DNA of 45,665 bases from Gammaproteobacteria bacterium. Its GTDB lineage: Bacteria > Pseudomonadota > Gammaproteobacteria > UBA9214. A model generated the notes under the pieces. It was not told where the DNA came from. It searched no databases and saw nothing but the letters and a program-made list of their open reading frames with translations. This document shows, in pieces, positions 1-8,371 of the stretch. Position numbers and translations under genes: made by a program. The DNA lies in assembly GCA_020344335.1 (NCBI GenBank), contig CP070821.1, positions 153,386 to 199,050 on the forward strand, given 5' to 3'. The stretch's first letter is position 1; the number at the start of each line of letters is the position of its first letter.

Positions 1-1794
1 CGAAGGCTCTGTTCGAGTGGCAAGCTTGCTGTTAAACCGGGAATCATAGGTGTACTCCGTGCGGCGCTCCTCGGTGGTCCCCTTGGCCTCGATCCTATAA
101 CCCGGATTGCCGTTGGCATCGTAATTGCCGTACTCGGTGGTGATCCCGTTTTCGGTCTTTGTCAGCAAGTCATTGGTCAACGGGTCATAGGTGTAACTGG
201 TATTGCCGGTACCGCAGGTGGCACAGCCCGGACCGGTGATATCCGTGACCAGGGCAACGCCGATCTGGGTGGCCGTGGTGTAGGTGCTGTCGATCCCCTT
301 GCTGTTGGTTACCGTCCGGGTCGAGCCGCTATAGAGGATGAAGACGCCCTCAATGCGATCCGTGAGGATACTCGTCTGCGGGCCATGATAGCTGGCGATG
401 GGTCGCGCGGCGGTATCGTATTCAAAGTGAGCATAACGAATGCCGCGTTCATCGGTAATGCCGGTCAGGGCATTTGGTAAATTGACATCCTCATAGTGAT
501 ACTGGCGTACCGGGTTATCGGTATCATCCAGCGGTGTGCCATCCGGATAGGTGATGAACTCCAGGTTGTTATTGACATCGTAGTTGTATCTCCACACCCG
601 GCCCGTGTGGTCCGTGATGGCGTCGATCCTGCCTTCGGCATCGTAGGTGTAGGTCAGCCATTCACCCAGGCTGGTGGTCACGGTCTTTATATAATCAGAC
701 GGATAGTAGGTGTAGTCTGTGGTCACCCCCGAGACCGTGGTGATACGGGTTAGCTTGCCGGTACCATCATATTCCTCAACAGAATCATCGGCCGTGGTGT
801 ACTGCCAGCCACCGACGGTCTCGATCACGCTCCCGGGAGTATCCCCATCCGTCTCCCAGGGACCCCAGGTGCGCGTGAAATAGTAGACCTTGCCGTCCGG
901 TCTATGGAGAAATACCGTCTCGGTGTCCGTCAAAATATCCCCCTGTGGGGACTGGGAGACGTAAGTCAGCGAACGATCATGCCCGGATCGCCAACCGGTG
1001 CCGAAGCGATAGGATTTGTTCGTGCGCTTGTCCTTGCTGTTATAGAAACGGTGGATGCCCAGTCCCGTTACGGGTGTGGGTGCGAGATCCGTCTCCACCT
1101 GCAACTTGTTGCCATAGGCCACATTGACGGGATTGCCGGCAATCAATGGATTACCGTGAGCAAATGGACTGCCGGAGCCTCCGACTGTCTCCGTGGCACA
1201 CTGTTTCGGGACTCCGAGATTCTTGTCATTCGAGACTTCATCGTCCTCGGCTTTACAGAGTCTGTAGTAATACGGCACAGAATTGTCATAGTGGCGGATC
1301 GTATTACCCGGACAAATATTATCCCGCCAACGATGCAGATCGTATCCGCCACATTCAGAGGTAATCGCCCGCCGGTTATAACGCTCTAACTCAAATACAT
1401 CCACTTTAGGGACACTAGTACCACCACCGCAGATACCCCCAAAGTACTGGCCGGCAACCGGCCAGCCCGTATCATTGAAACCGGAAAATTCGGGGCAATT
1501 GTCGGTGGCATCCTGCACCTGTTCAACAAGACTGGCTTCATCGTATGTATAACCTTCCGGCGGTATGAAATGGAAACAACTGTTTGCCTGGTAACGCCAT
1601 TCTCCGGTTATGGGTGTAACGCAACCATCGCAGGCTGCGAGCACACTCAGCGGTATGAAAGCGATAAACAGTATCGGTACCAGCCACAAAATAAGGCGAT
1701 TACGGCAGTTTGTTGTCCTCCGCGAAAAAAGCGATGCGCAAGATAATTTATTGTCACTGGCTGACCGTTCGGACCACAGGATTTCCGCATCCAT
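1..1794 (-). CDS. RHS/YD-repeat lipoprotein, 5' part (runs off left edge)
   Basis: The reading frame is open for 598 codons from an ATG at 1794 to base 1, where the window ends. A good SD (AAGGGG) lies 7 bases before the ATG. The protein has a long polar N-region (residues 1-33), a hydrophobic segment (34-52) and a lipobox LAAC with Cys55, so it is a likely lipoprotein. Residues 60-200 are Cys-rich and unrecognised. About residues 218-290 (NPVNVAYGNKLQ, then HRFYNSKD) match the DUF6531 module that opens many RHS proteins. From about 345 onward there are YD repeats (LTYTYDAEGR, WRYNYDVNNN, FEYDTAARP, TSYTYDPLTN, YTYDSRF). RHS proteins form a hollow beta-cocoon that often encloses a C-terminal toxin; that end lies outside the window, so toxin, adhesin and surface roles all remain open. 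It follows rpoS in the same direction, 160 bases downstream. Confidence 0.88.
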   Translation of the reverse strand, partial: MDAEILWSERSASDNKLSCASLFSRRTTNCRNRLILWLVPILFIAFIPLSVLAACDGCVTPITGEWRYQANSCFHFIPPEGYTYDEASLVEQVQDATDNCPEFSGFNDTGWPVAGQYFGGICGGGTSVPKVDVFELERYNRRAITSECGGYDLHRWRDNICPGNTIRHYDNSVPYYYRLCKAEDDEVSNDKNLGVPKQCATETVGGSGSPFAHGNPLIAGNPVNVAYGNKLQVETDLAPTPVTGLGIHRFYNSKDKRTNKSYRFGTGWRSGHDRSLTYVSQSPQGDILTDTETVFLHRPDGKVYYFTRTWGPWETDGDTPGSVIETVGGWQYTTADDSVEEYDGTGKLTRITTVSGVTTDYTYYPSDYIKTVTTSLGEWLTYTYDAEGRIDAITDHTGRVWRYNYDVNNNLEFITYPDGTPLDDTDNPVRQYHYEDVNLPNALTGITDERGIRYAHFEYDTAARPIASYHGPQTSILTDRIEGVFILYSGSTRTVTNSKGIDSTYTTATQIGVALVTDITGPGCATCGTGNTSYTYDPLTNDLLTKTENGITTEYGNYDANGNPGYRIEAKGTTEERRTEYTYDSRFNSKLATRTEPS

Positions 1795-1954
1795 GCGTTT
1801 TCCCCTTTTCCGGTGAATGTCTGCTGAACACTGACAATATCAAATGCCAGACGAAATCATTCCCTGACCTATACAAGGATTGCTCCGGTCTGTTTTGTAG
1901 GAAAAGAAACTACGGGTGCAGGGATGTTCCTGCGTTATGGATACAAACTGCGGA

Positions 1955-2959
1955 CTATTTCAACAACGCATCGATCGAGAAGCCCTCGGCCTCGAGGATC
2001 TTCTTGAGGCGCTTGAGTGCGTCCATCTGGATCTGGCGGACGCGTTCACGGGTTACGCCGATTTCCCTGCCGACCTCTTCCAGCGTGGATACCGAGTGAC
2101 CGTGCAGGCCGAAACGGCGTTCCACGACCTCGCGCTGCTTTTCGTTCAGCTGCCCGAGCCACTCATCGATATTGCTGTGGACGTCGTTTTCCTGCAGCAC
2201 CTCCGTCGGGTCCTGCGTGTTGTTGTCGGGGATGGTATCGAGCAGGGTCTTGCCGGAATCCGACATGATGTTTACGTCAGCCGAGGTAACCCGCTCGTTC
2301 AGCCCGAGCATGCGTTCGACGTCGTCGATCGGCTTGTCGAGCAGCGAGGCGATTTCCTCTGCACTGGGTTCATGGTCGAGCTGGTGCGCCAGCCCGCGCG
2401 CCGCACGCAGGTAGACATTGATTTCCTTTACGATGTGGATCGGCAGGCGGATGGTGCGCGTCTGATTCATGATGGCGCGCTCGATGGTCTGGCGGATCCA
2501 CCAGGTGGCATAGGTTGAGAACCGGAAGCCGCGCTCGGGATCGAACTTCTCGACGGCGCGGATCAGGCCGAGGTTTCCCTCCTCGATGAGGTCGAGAAAT
2601 GCGAGTCCACGGTTCATGTAGCGCCGCGCGATCTTGACAACCAGCCGCAGGTTGCTTTCGATCATGCGCTTGCGTGCTTCCTCGTCACCTTTCTGCGCAA
2701 GGCGCGCAAAATGTACTTCTTCTTCGGCGGTCAGTAACTGGGATGCACCGATCTCGCTGAGATACAGGCGGGTGGGATCATGGGATTCGGATGCCGTATG
2801 CGCGGAGGGCTTGCGGGGCCTGCCGGACTTGCGGATGTTGTCCGCACTCTCCTTTCCGGGCTGCCCTTCGGGCATTTCCAGTTCGATCTGCACGGCATCA
2901 GGAGTCTTCTTTCCCCTGCTACGCCGCTTATGGCCAGACTCCTTGCGCTGATCTGCCAT
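1955..2959 (-). CDS. rpoS: RNA polymerase sigma factor RpoS (sigma-38)
   Basis: This 334-residue protein is the stationary-phase and general stress sigma factor, which directs core RNA polymerase to stress promoters. After a charged, poorly conserved N-terminus (1-55) come region 1.2 ([11 protein letters not shown]), region 2 ([17 protein letters not shown], then [18 protein letters not shown] and the -10 reading segment [14 protein letters not shown]), region 3 (residues about 165-240) and region 4 with its helix-turn-helix ([20 protein letters not shown]). Length matches the family (about 330). The ATG at 2959 has AGGAT six bases upstream. It lies 68 bases after nlpD; in E. coli the main rpoS promoter lies inside nlpD, and the same may hold here, but I could not pick out a convincing promoter. 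Confidence 0.97.
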   Translation of the reverse strand: MADQRKESGHKRRSRGKKTPDAVQIELEMPEGQPGKESADNIRKSGRPRKPSAHTASESHDPTRLYLSEIGASQLLTAEEEVHFARLAQKGDEEARKRMIESNLRLVVKIARRYMNRGLAFLDLIEEGNLGLIRAVEKFDPERGFRFSTYATWWIRQTIERAIMNQTRTIRLPIHIVKEINVYLRAARGLAHQLDHEPSAEEIASLLDKPIDDVERMLGLNERVTSADVNIMSDSGKTLLDTIPDNNTQDPTEVLQENDVHSNIDEWLGQLNEKQREVVERRFGLHGHSVSTLEEVGREIGVTRERVRQIQMDALKRLKKILEAEGFSIDALLK

Positions 2960-3027
2960 TGGCTATCCTGCCATTGTTATTGTTAGATCCTGCCGGGCAC
3001 CTTGCAAAGACTACAAGGCGGACGGTA

Positions 3028-3918
3028 TTACGATCTCCGGGGCAGGTAACGCAACGGGTTCACCGGTTTGCCATTCTTGCGTATTTCGAAGTACAGCCGG
3101 GTGCGATCCGTCCCGCTGCTACCCATGTTGGCGATTACCTGGCCTGCCTTGACGTATTCACCTTCCGACACCAGCAGTTTGCTGTTGTGTCCGTAGGCAC
3201 TCAACAGTGTTTCATTATGTTTGATAATGATAAGGCGTCCGTAGCCGACAAGTCCACTGCCCGAGTACACCACCTTCCCGGCCGCGGCTGCCTTCACCGA
3301 CTGACCATTTTTCCCAGCAATATCAATACCTTTTTTCCCTGGTGCGTTCGCCTGGAACCCGCTGATCAGGCGTCCATTCGCGGGCCAGACCCAGCTTTTG
3401 ACTACGGCGGGCAGCTTCGGGACCGGTGCTGCGACCGCCGGCTTGCTGGCCGGCGGCGGTTGTGTCGCCGGTTTCGGTGCGGTCCGGGTAGCCGGTTTTG
3501 GTGCGGTCCGGGCCGCTGTCTGTGTCGCGGGTCGTGGTTGCGGCGCGGGTGTTGCCGGCACCGGTTTGGCGGCCGGGCGGATCCTCAGGCGCTGTCCGGT
3601 GTAGATGGTGTAGGGCGGACGAATGGCGTTCATCCCGGCCAGCTGGTTGACGTTGAGCCCATGCTGCCAGGCAATCGAATAGAGGGTATCGCCGCGCCGG
3701 ACGATGTAGTAATCCCCCAAGGTGCGTGTTGCCGGTTTGGGTGTGCTGGTTGAGGCAGCCGCCGGCTGTGTCCGTGCAGCAGGTTGCGTTCGTGCTGCCG
3801 GTTGCGTCCGCTCTGCGGCCCGCGGCTCGGTCCCGCGCGTGCCGACCGGCGCATTCACCGGCGAGGAACTGCAGGCAGCCAGCAAGGTAACCAGCAGACA
3901 AAGAACAGACAGACGCAT
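3028..3918 (-). CDS. nlpD: NlpD lipoprotein, LysM + degenerate LytM (M23) domain
   Basis: NlpD is an outer-membrane lipoprotein that activates the amidase AmiC during daughter-cell separation. From the ATG at 3918 the protein has 296 residues: a lipoprotein signal with lipobox LAAC (Cys16), a low-complexity linker with three copies of RTQPAA (about 37-54), one LysM peptidoglycan-binding domain (about 70-113), a second Pro/Ala/Lys-rich linker with repeats of APKPATR, and a LytM domain (about 178-290). In the LytM domain the zinc ligands are lost: KKGIDIAG replaces HxGxD and RLYFEIR replaces the HxH motif, as in E. coli NlpD, so it should be a regulator and not an enzyme. The longer open frame upstream is only read-through over yqaA. 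yqaA ends 11 bases before this start. Confidence 0.95.
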   Translation of the reverse strand: MRLSVLCLLVTLLAACSSSPVNAPVGTRGTEPRAAERTQPAARTQPAARTQPAAASTSTPKPATRTLGDYYIVRRGDTLYSIAWQHGLNVNQLAGMNAIRPPYTIYTGQRLRIRPAAKPVPATPAPQPRPATQTAARTAPKPATRTAPKPATQPPPASKPAVAAPVPKLPAVVKSWVWPANGRLISGFQANAPGKKGIDIAGKNGQSVKAAAAGKVVYSGSGLVGYGRLIIIKHNETLLSAYGHNSKLLVSEGEYVKAGQVIANMGSSGTDRTRLYFEIRKNGKPVNPLRYLPRRS

Positions 3919-3929
3919 GCGGATTTTTC

Positions 3930-4505
3930 CTAGCGCAGATAGAAATAAGCCACGGTAGCTATAATGACCAGTGCCCAGCCAATCCGTTCCACATAGGTGC
4001 GCAGCATGCTCTCCATGCGCGGGCCACCCCAGGCCAGCAGGCCCGCCACCAGGAAAAACCGGCCGCCCCGGCCGATAAACGATCCGGCAATGAACAGGGG
4101 CAGATTCATCGACAGCGTCCCGGCAGCGATGGTGAATACCTTGTAGGGAATCGGCGAGAAGCCTGCAAGCAGGATCGCCCAGAAACCCCAGACATCGAAC
4201 CAGCCACGCACCTGCAGATATTTTTCCCAGTAGCCTGCCTTGTGAATCCACGGTTCGACGAGTTCGAAGGCAAAATACCCGATCAGGTAACCGAACAGGC
4301 CCCCGATGACCGAGGCCAGCGTGGTGATCGTGGCGAAGGACATGGCGCGCTCTGGCCTTGCCATGCTCATCGGTGCCAGCATGACATCCGGCGGTATCGG
4401 GAAGAACGAGGACTCGGCAAAACTCAGCCCGGCCAGGTAGCGGGTTGCATACTGGTGGCGCGCAAGTATCAGGCACTTGTCGTACAGGGAGGTAAAAATC
4501 GCCAT
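3930..4505 (-). CDS. yqaA: YqaA/DedA-like inner membrane protein (VTT domain)
   Basis: This is a 191-residue membrane protein of the YqaA branch of the DedA/SNARE-associated (VTT) family. Near the N-terminus it has the family's reentrant-loop motif, here FAESSFFPIPPDVML. Further on come FSPIPYKVFTIAAG and a glycine/arginine-rich segment (GSFIGRGGRFF), then a final transmembrane helix. Relatives have been linked to membrane homeostasis and polyprenyl- or phospholipid flipping; the precise substrate of YqaA is not established. Its ATG overlaps the stop of pcm by one base (TGATG), so the two are probably translationally coupled. The order pcm-yqaA-nlpD-rpoS recurs in several proteobacteria. Confidence 0.85.
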   Translation of the reverse strand: MAIFTSLYDKCLILARHQYATRYLAGLSFAESSFFPIPPDVMLAPMSMARPERAMSFATITTLASVIGGLFGYLIGYFAFELVEPWIHKAGYWEKYLQVRGWFDVWGFWAILLAGFSPIPYKVFTIAAGTLSMNLPLFIAGSFIGRGGRFFLVAGLLAWGGPRMESMLRTYVERIGWALVIIATVAYFYLR

Positions 4506-5161
4506 CAGGCCTCACCGCTCAACAGGGGAACGAAAACCACGGGATCCAGGTCCTGACGCTCGAACTTGTCGCCATGACGACTGATCACCGACAGGGTCTG
4601 ACAGTCGCGACCGCCGACGGGAATCACCAGGCGGCCATTGTCGGCGAGCTGCTCCAGCAGGGCCTCCGGAATGCTCTCGGAGGCGGCAGTCACGATGATG
4701 GCGTCGTACGGCGCAAACTCCGGCAAGCCGATGGTGCCGTCATTGTGCGAGGCGCGGATATTGCGCAGGCCCATTTGGCGAAAACGCTGCCGGGCCAGCA
4801 CGGCGAGCGGCTTGATGCGCTCGACTGTGTAGACCTTCGGCACCAGTGCCGCCAGCACCGCGGCCTGGTAACCGGAACCGGTTCCCACTTCCAGTACCTT
4901 CTGCGGCTTGTTCGCGATCACCAGGTCCGTCATGGCGGCAACGACATAGGGCTGCGAGATGGTCTGGTTGTAGCCGATGGGGAGGGCCGTATCCTCGTAG
5001 GCTCGGCTCGACAGGGCCTCGTCCACGAACAGGTGCCGGGGTGTTTTGCGGATCACGTCCAGCACGTCCTGATTACGTACGCCCTCCTCGCGCAGGCGTT
5101 TCACCAGCCGGTCGCGAGTGCGCTGCGAAGTCATGCCTATGCCGTTTACCAGGGTATTCAA
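4505..5161 (-). CDS. pcm: Protein-L-isoaspartate O-methyltransferase
   Basis: Pcm uses S-adenosylmethionine to methylate isoaspartyl residues in aged proteins and so starts their repair. The SAM-binding motif I is [16 protein letters not shown]. Other family landmarks are [30 protein letters not shown] (split here as [10 protein letters not shown] and [11 protein letters not shown]), [13 protein letters not shown] and RLVIPVGG. The start is uncertain. The longest frame begins at an ATG at 5215, but that codon lies inside a strong hairpin. The TTG at 5161 has GGAG nine bases upstream and gives 218 residues. The ATG at 5134 ([10 protein letters not shown]), where Pseudomonas Pcm begins, lacks a clear SD. 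It lies downstream of surE and abuts yqaA, an arrangement common in this group. Confidence 0.95.
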   Translation of the reverse strand: MNTLVNGIGMTSQRTRDRLVKRLREEGVRNQDVLDVIRKTPRHLFVDEALSSRAYEDTALPIGYNQTISQPYVVAAMTDLVIANKPQKVLEVGTGSGYQAAVLAALVPKVYTVERIKPLAVLARQRFRQMGLRNIRASHNDGTIGLPEFAPYDAIIVTAASESIPEALLEQLADNGRLVIPVGGRDCQTLSVISRHGDKFERQDLDPVVFVPLLSGEA

Positions 5162-5184
5162 ATCCGGACACTCCGAAGATGTTT

Positions 5185-5217
5185 GCATGCCGGCAGCAAT
5201 ATGGCTGCCCGGCATGC
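5185..5217 (-). repeat. Strong inverted repeat between surE and pcm
   Basis: The arms are 5185-5197 and 5204-5217; they pair over 13 bases with a single bulged base and a loop of six. On the transcribed strand no U-tract follows, so it is not a classical intrinsic terminator. It may pause or stabilise the surE-pcm transcript, or partly insulate pcm. Because it covers the most upstream candidate ATG of pcm, it argues that pcm starts further downstream. Confidence 0.6.
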
Positions 5218-5251
5218 CATTGCGGTTTCTGAACCGGGAATAATTATACCG

Positions 5252-5995
5252 TTACTGTGCCAGCCAGCTACCGACGCTTTCCAGTGCCTGATACCGTGTC
5301 AGATCCACGTCCATCGGGGTCACCGAAACATAACCGGCACGCACGGCGTGAAAATCCGTACCCGGTCCGGCATCCTGCTCCGGGCCTGCGGGCCCGACCC
5401 AGTAGACCGGCCGTCCGCGGGGGTCCTCCATGCGGATGACCGCCTCGGACTTGTGGCGGTGACCAAGCCGCGTGGCCTGCATGCCGGCCAGTTCCTCCAT
5501 CGGGACATCCGGGACGTTGACATTGAGAATGGTATCAGCCGGGAGGGTACCGGAGAGCAAGCGCTGCACCAGGTCGAGTGTTACCCGGGCGGCGGTATCG
5601 TAATGAATCGGCTGGTCGCCGACCAGTGACACGGCGATTGCGGGGAGTCCCAGAAACCGCCCTTCCATCGCCGCCGCCACGGTCCCGGAATAGAGCACGT
5701 CATCACCGAGGTTGGCGCCGGCATTGATCCCGGCCACGACCATGTCCGGTTCCTCGCCAAGCAGGCCGGTAATGGCCAGGTGCACGCAGTCGGTGGGGGT
5801 ACCGTCCACGCAGGTGACGCCGTCTTCCATTTCGCGCGCGCGTATCGGGTTGTCCAGCGTCAGCGAATTACTCGCTCCGCTGCGATCCCGGTCGGGTGCC
5901 ACCACGGTCACCGTCGCAATCGAACCGAGGGTTTCGGCCAGCGTGCGGATACCGGGTGACTGGTACCCATCATCATTACTTATCAGTATATGCAT
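5252..5995 (-). CDS. surE: 5'/3'-nucleotidase SurE
   Basis: SurE is a metal-dependent nucleoside monophosphate phosphatase linked to stationary-phase survival. The 247-residue protein begins with the metal-binding motif [14 protein letters not shown] and continues with [26 protein letters not shown], the signature [20 protein letters not shown] and [18 protein letters not shown]. Length fits the family (about 250). It is the first gene of the surE-pcm-yqaA-nlpD-rpoS run and diverges from the smr gene; the two share a 158-base region (5996-6153) in which I see no convincing promoter. Confidence 0.97.
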   Translation of the reverse strand: MHILISNDDGYQSPGIRTLAETLGSIATVTVVAPDRDRSGASNSLTLDNPIRAREMEDGVTCVDGTPTDCVHLAITGLLGEEPDMVVAGINAGANLGDDVLYSGTVAAAMEGRFLGLPAIAVSLVGDQPIHYDTAARVTLDLVQRLLSGTLPADTILNVNVPDVPMEELAGMQATRLGHRHKSEAVIRMEDPRGRPVYWVGPAGPEQDAGPGTDFHAVRAGYVSVTPMDVDLTRYQALESVGSWLAQ

Positions 5996-6153
5996 TTATT
6001 CATTCATACCATCAAACAGGACAAGCATCCTAATATAAAGGCATGTGTCAGCACAAAGAAATCGGGTAATAACACCCCTTGCATGCCGGGTTGAATCTGG
6101 TTAGTTTGGTATCCTGATCGCCAGACGCCGGCTAGCGGCGCAACCGAATTACC

Positions 6154-6696
6154 ATGAGCCGGCCCAAGAAACCCTCCCCCGACGACATCGAGCTGTTTCG
6201 CCGCAGCGTCGACGTGGACCGCAAGCTCACCACTGATACGGTAGCCCCGCCGGTCAAGCGCCGCTCCCCACGACCACGCATCAGGCCGGGACTTGAAACC
6301 CAACCACCGCTTGCCGGTTTCTCCGAGGGCCAGCAACAGGAAATCGGCGCGGAGGATACGCTGTTTTTTGCACGGCCGGGATTGCAACAGCGCCAGCTGC
6401 AGCGCCTGCGGCGCGGACAACTCCCGGTCGAGGCCGAGCTCGACATGCACGGCATGACCATCCCGGTCGCGGAAATCGAGGTCGCGCGGTTCCTGGCACA
6501 CTGCCGCGACCAGAATATCCGCTGTGTGCGTATCATCCACGGCAAGGGATATGGCTCGCAGGAAGCCGCCCCGGTACTGAAAAATCGTATCGATCACTGG
6601 CTGCGCCAGCACCTCGACGTACTTGCTTTCTGCTCGACCCCACGGGACCGCGGCGGCACGGGTGCCATCAATGTGCTGTTGCGCTCGAAACGCTGA
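6154..6696 (+). CDS. Smr-domain protein (SmrA/SmrB-like nuclease family)
   Basis: This 180-residue protein has a basic, poorly conserved N-terminal half (1-90) and a C-terminal Smr domain (about 93-178). The domain has the key motifs ELDMHG (Asp97, His99) and IIHGKGYGS, then PVLKNRIDHWL, VLAFCSTPRDRGGTGA. In E. coli SmrB the equivalent DLH triad is needed to cleave mRNA at collided ribosomes, so a nucleic-acid endonuclease role is plausible; whether this one is the SmrA or SmrB type I cannot tell. It is the only plus-strand gene between surE and truD, is monocistronic, and converges with truD across a palindromic repeat. Confidence 0.88.
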   Translation: MSRPKKPSPDDIELFRRSVDVDRKLTTDTVAPPVKRRSPRPRIRPGLETQPPLAGFSEGQQQEIGAEDTLFFARPGLQQRQLQRLRRGQLPVEAELDMHGMTIPVAEIEVARFLAHCRDQNIRCVRIIHGKGYGSQEAAPVLKNRIDHWLRQHLDVLAFCSTPRDRGGTGAINVLLRSKR

Positions 6697-6708
6697 CACA
6701 TGTAGCAC

Positions 6709-6793
6709 GTAGGTTGGGCTGAACAAGTGAAGCCCAACATGCTCGGGTATAGCGACAGCGGGCGTTGGGCTTCGCAAGCTTAGCCCAACCTAC
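6709..6793. repeat. REPIN-like double palindrome
   Basis: The element is bounded by GTAGGTTGGGCT (6709-6720) and its complement AGCCCAACCTAC (6782-6793). Inside are two hairpins in inverted arrangement: GTTGGGCT...AGCCCAAC on the left (about 6713-6737) and again on the right (about 6764-6789), separated by about 26 unique bases. This bipartite structure is that of a REPIN (paired REP sequences). Similar GTAGGTTGGGCTGA palindromes are, to my knowledge, widespread in environmental Gammaproteobacteria. It sits between the converging ends of smr and truD, where it could also fold as a bidirectional terminator. Confidence 0.7.
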
Positions 6794-6840
6794 AGAGATT
6801 GTACGTCCCTTTACTTCGTACGGGCATGACGAAAAACATG

Positions 6841-7884
6841 TTATTCCCGCTTCCGGACCAGTTCGCGCAGTACACTGGTGGCATACGCACCGGCTGTCAG
6901 CCTGAAAGTCAGCTCGAGGCAGTCCGCTTGTGGCCATGACCAGGCAAGCCCCTCAACCGGCAGTCGCAAGGCCCGGCGTTCCTGCCGCAGCCCCGCCTTC
7001 GCGAGACCGTTCTGCAATGCCAGCTGACCGCCAAGACAGTTGGCTTCCAGTTGTCGGGCAGCGCCGGTGACCGGTGGATCGCCCGCGCCGGCGAGCGGAC
7101 CGGTCGGATGCACATCCATCATCCGGACCCGCCGTTCCAGCTCCGGGTCGACGCTGTCTGCCACGAAAAAGCTGTGACTACCCGACAGTTGCAGGGCATC
7201 ACCCGGGATGACCCGGTTCCAGGTGCTGTCATTGACGCGTTGTCCCAGCACGCCGTTGAACAGATAAGAGCGTGCTGCCGACAGTGCCAGCCCGCGCTGA
7301 TGCCGCGTCAGCTTTCCGGCCGTACCGGCAAACAGCCGGCTGGCCGTCTGCAGGTTACTCGCGCCGTGCCCGAAGCGTTGTTCACCGAAATAATTCGGTA
7401 CGCCGTGTGCCGCAACCTGTTGCAGCCGGTTCTCGAGCATCGCGGGGTCACCACTCACGTTTTGCACGCGAATCCGGAACGCGTTTCCTGTCAATGCACC
7501 GCGTCGCAGCTTGCGCTGGTGGCGCGCCTGCCGAATGAGGACAAGGTTCTCTGAATTCACCGCGCTCCAGTCCGGGTCCGGCTGGCCCGCCAGGTGCACC
7601 GAGAACCATTGCTCGGCCACAGCATGGCGGTCCTTCAGCCCGGCATAGCTGACCTGGCGCAGTGGTACCCCCGCGCACTGCGCCAGCCGCCTTGCCACCG
7701 TCGCGGTGTTTTCCATGCGCTTGCGGATCAACAGCCAGGCATGCTCGCCCTCCCCCGAAGGCTCGGCAAGGGGCAGCTCGATGACCCGGAAATCTTCCGG
7801 ACAAGTGCGCAGGCGGCCGGCCACAGCGGGACCCCCCCAGGCGAACGGGTGCCCGTGAATGGCGCTTTCGAGAGTGTGGCTCAA
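6841..7884 (-). CDS. truD: tRNA pseudouridine(13) synthase TruD
   Basis: TruD converts uridine-13 of tRNA-Glu to pseudouridine. The protein shows the N-terminal family start (FAWGGPAVAGRLRTCPEDFRV), the catalytic segment SYAGLKDRHAVAEQWFSV with the active-site Asp, and later VPNYFGEQRFG and RSYLFNGVLGQRV. The chosen TTG at 7884 gives 347 residues, close to the 349 of E. coli, and begins 16 bases after the ispF stop; no in-frame ATG lies near the conserved N-terminus and the SD is weak, so the start is only probable. The longer open frame up to 8019 runs back over ispF and is not credible. Confidence 0.93.
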   Translation of the reverse strand: MSHTLESAIHGHPFAWGGPAVAGRLRTCPEDFRVIELPLAEPSGEGEHAWLLIRKRMENTATVARRLAQCAGVPLRQVSYAGLKDRHAVAEQWFSVHLAGQPDPDWSAVNSENLVLIRQARHQRKLRRGALTGNAFRIRVQNVSGDPAMLENRLQQVAAHGVPNYFGEQRFGHGASNLQTASRLFAGTAGKLTRHQRGLALSAARSYLFNGVLGQRVNDSTWNRVIPGDALQLSGSHSFFVADSVDPELERRVRMMDVHPTGPLAGAGDPPVTGAARQLEANCLGGQLALQNGLAKAGLRQERRALRLPVEGLAWSWPQADCLELTFRLTAGAYATSVLRELVRKRE

Positions 7885-7900
7885 CGGGTGTAAGTTTGAC

Positions 7901-8371
7901 TCAGTCTTCCAGCAGGACCACGGCAAACGCGGCAATACCCTCGCCCCGGCCGGTAAACCCCATGTGCTCGGTGGTAGTGGCCTTGATGTTGACCCGCGTG
8001 CCGTCGACCTGGAGGTCACTGCTGATTATGTCGCGCATGGCATCGACATGGGCTGCAAGCCGGGGCTCCTGTGCCACCACCGTGATATCGGCATTGACAA
8101 TCCGCAGGTCGGCACCGTTCACCAGCTCAACGACCCTGCGCAGCAGGATGCGGCTGTCGATGTTCTCGTAGGCGGCATCGCCCGGGGGGAAATGCCGGCC
8201 GATATCGCCGAGCCCGGCAGCCCCCAGCAAGGCATCACACAGGGCATGCAGGACGACATCACCGTCGGAGTACGCCGCGAGCCCCCGGTCGTGCGGGATG
8301 TGTACACCGCCCAGCATCAGCTTGCCGCCAGCCTGGAAGGCATGTGCATCAATTCCCTGCCCGACTCTCAT
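7901..8371 (-). CDS. ispF: 2-C-methyl-D-erythritol 2,4-cyclodiphosphate synthase
   Basis: IspF forms MEcPP from CDP-methylerythritol 2-phosphate, the fifth step of the MEP isoprenoid pathway. The 156-residue protein has the zinc-binding N-terminus MRVGQGIDAHAF, the motif GLAAYSDGDVVLHALCDALLG and the C-terminal signature KATTTEHMGFTGRGEGIAA. Length is standard for a trimeric IspF. Its ATG overlaps the ispD stop in an ATGA junction, so IspD and IspF are translationally coupled, as is common. Confidence 0.98.
   Translation of the reverse strand: MRVGQGIDAHAFQAGGKLMLGGVHIPHDRGLAAYSDGDVVLHALCDALLGAAGLGDIGRHFPPGDAAYENIDSRILLRRVVELVNGADLRIVNADITVVAQEPRLAAHVDAMRDIISSDLQVDGTRVNIKATTTEHMGFTGRGEGIAAFAVVLLED

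Noticed and set aside
496..1389. Plus-strand open frames in the first 1.4 kb
   Set aside because: They are antisense to the RHS frame, which shows clear YD repeats and DUF6531.
1918..1933. Hairpin after rpoS (GCAGG / CCTGC) as a terminator
   Set aside because: Only five base pairs and no T-run on the minus strand; read-through into the RHS gene is possible.
3919..4515. Upstream extension of the nlpD frame over yqaA
   Set aside because: The conserved lipoprotein signal starts at 3918 and yqaA is well supported; the extension is only an open alternative frame.
4574..5629. 351-codon plus-strand open frame opposite pcm and surE
   Set aside because: Antisense to two conserved enzymes; composition is His/Gln/Arg-rich as expected of a shadow frame.
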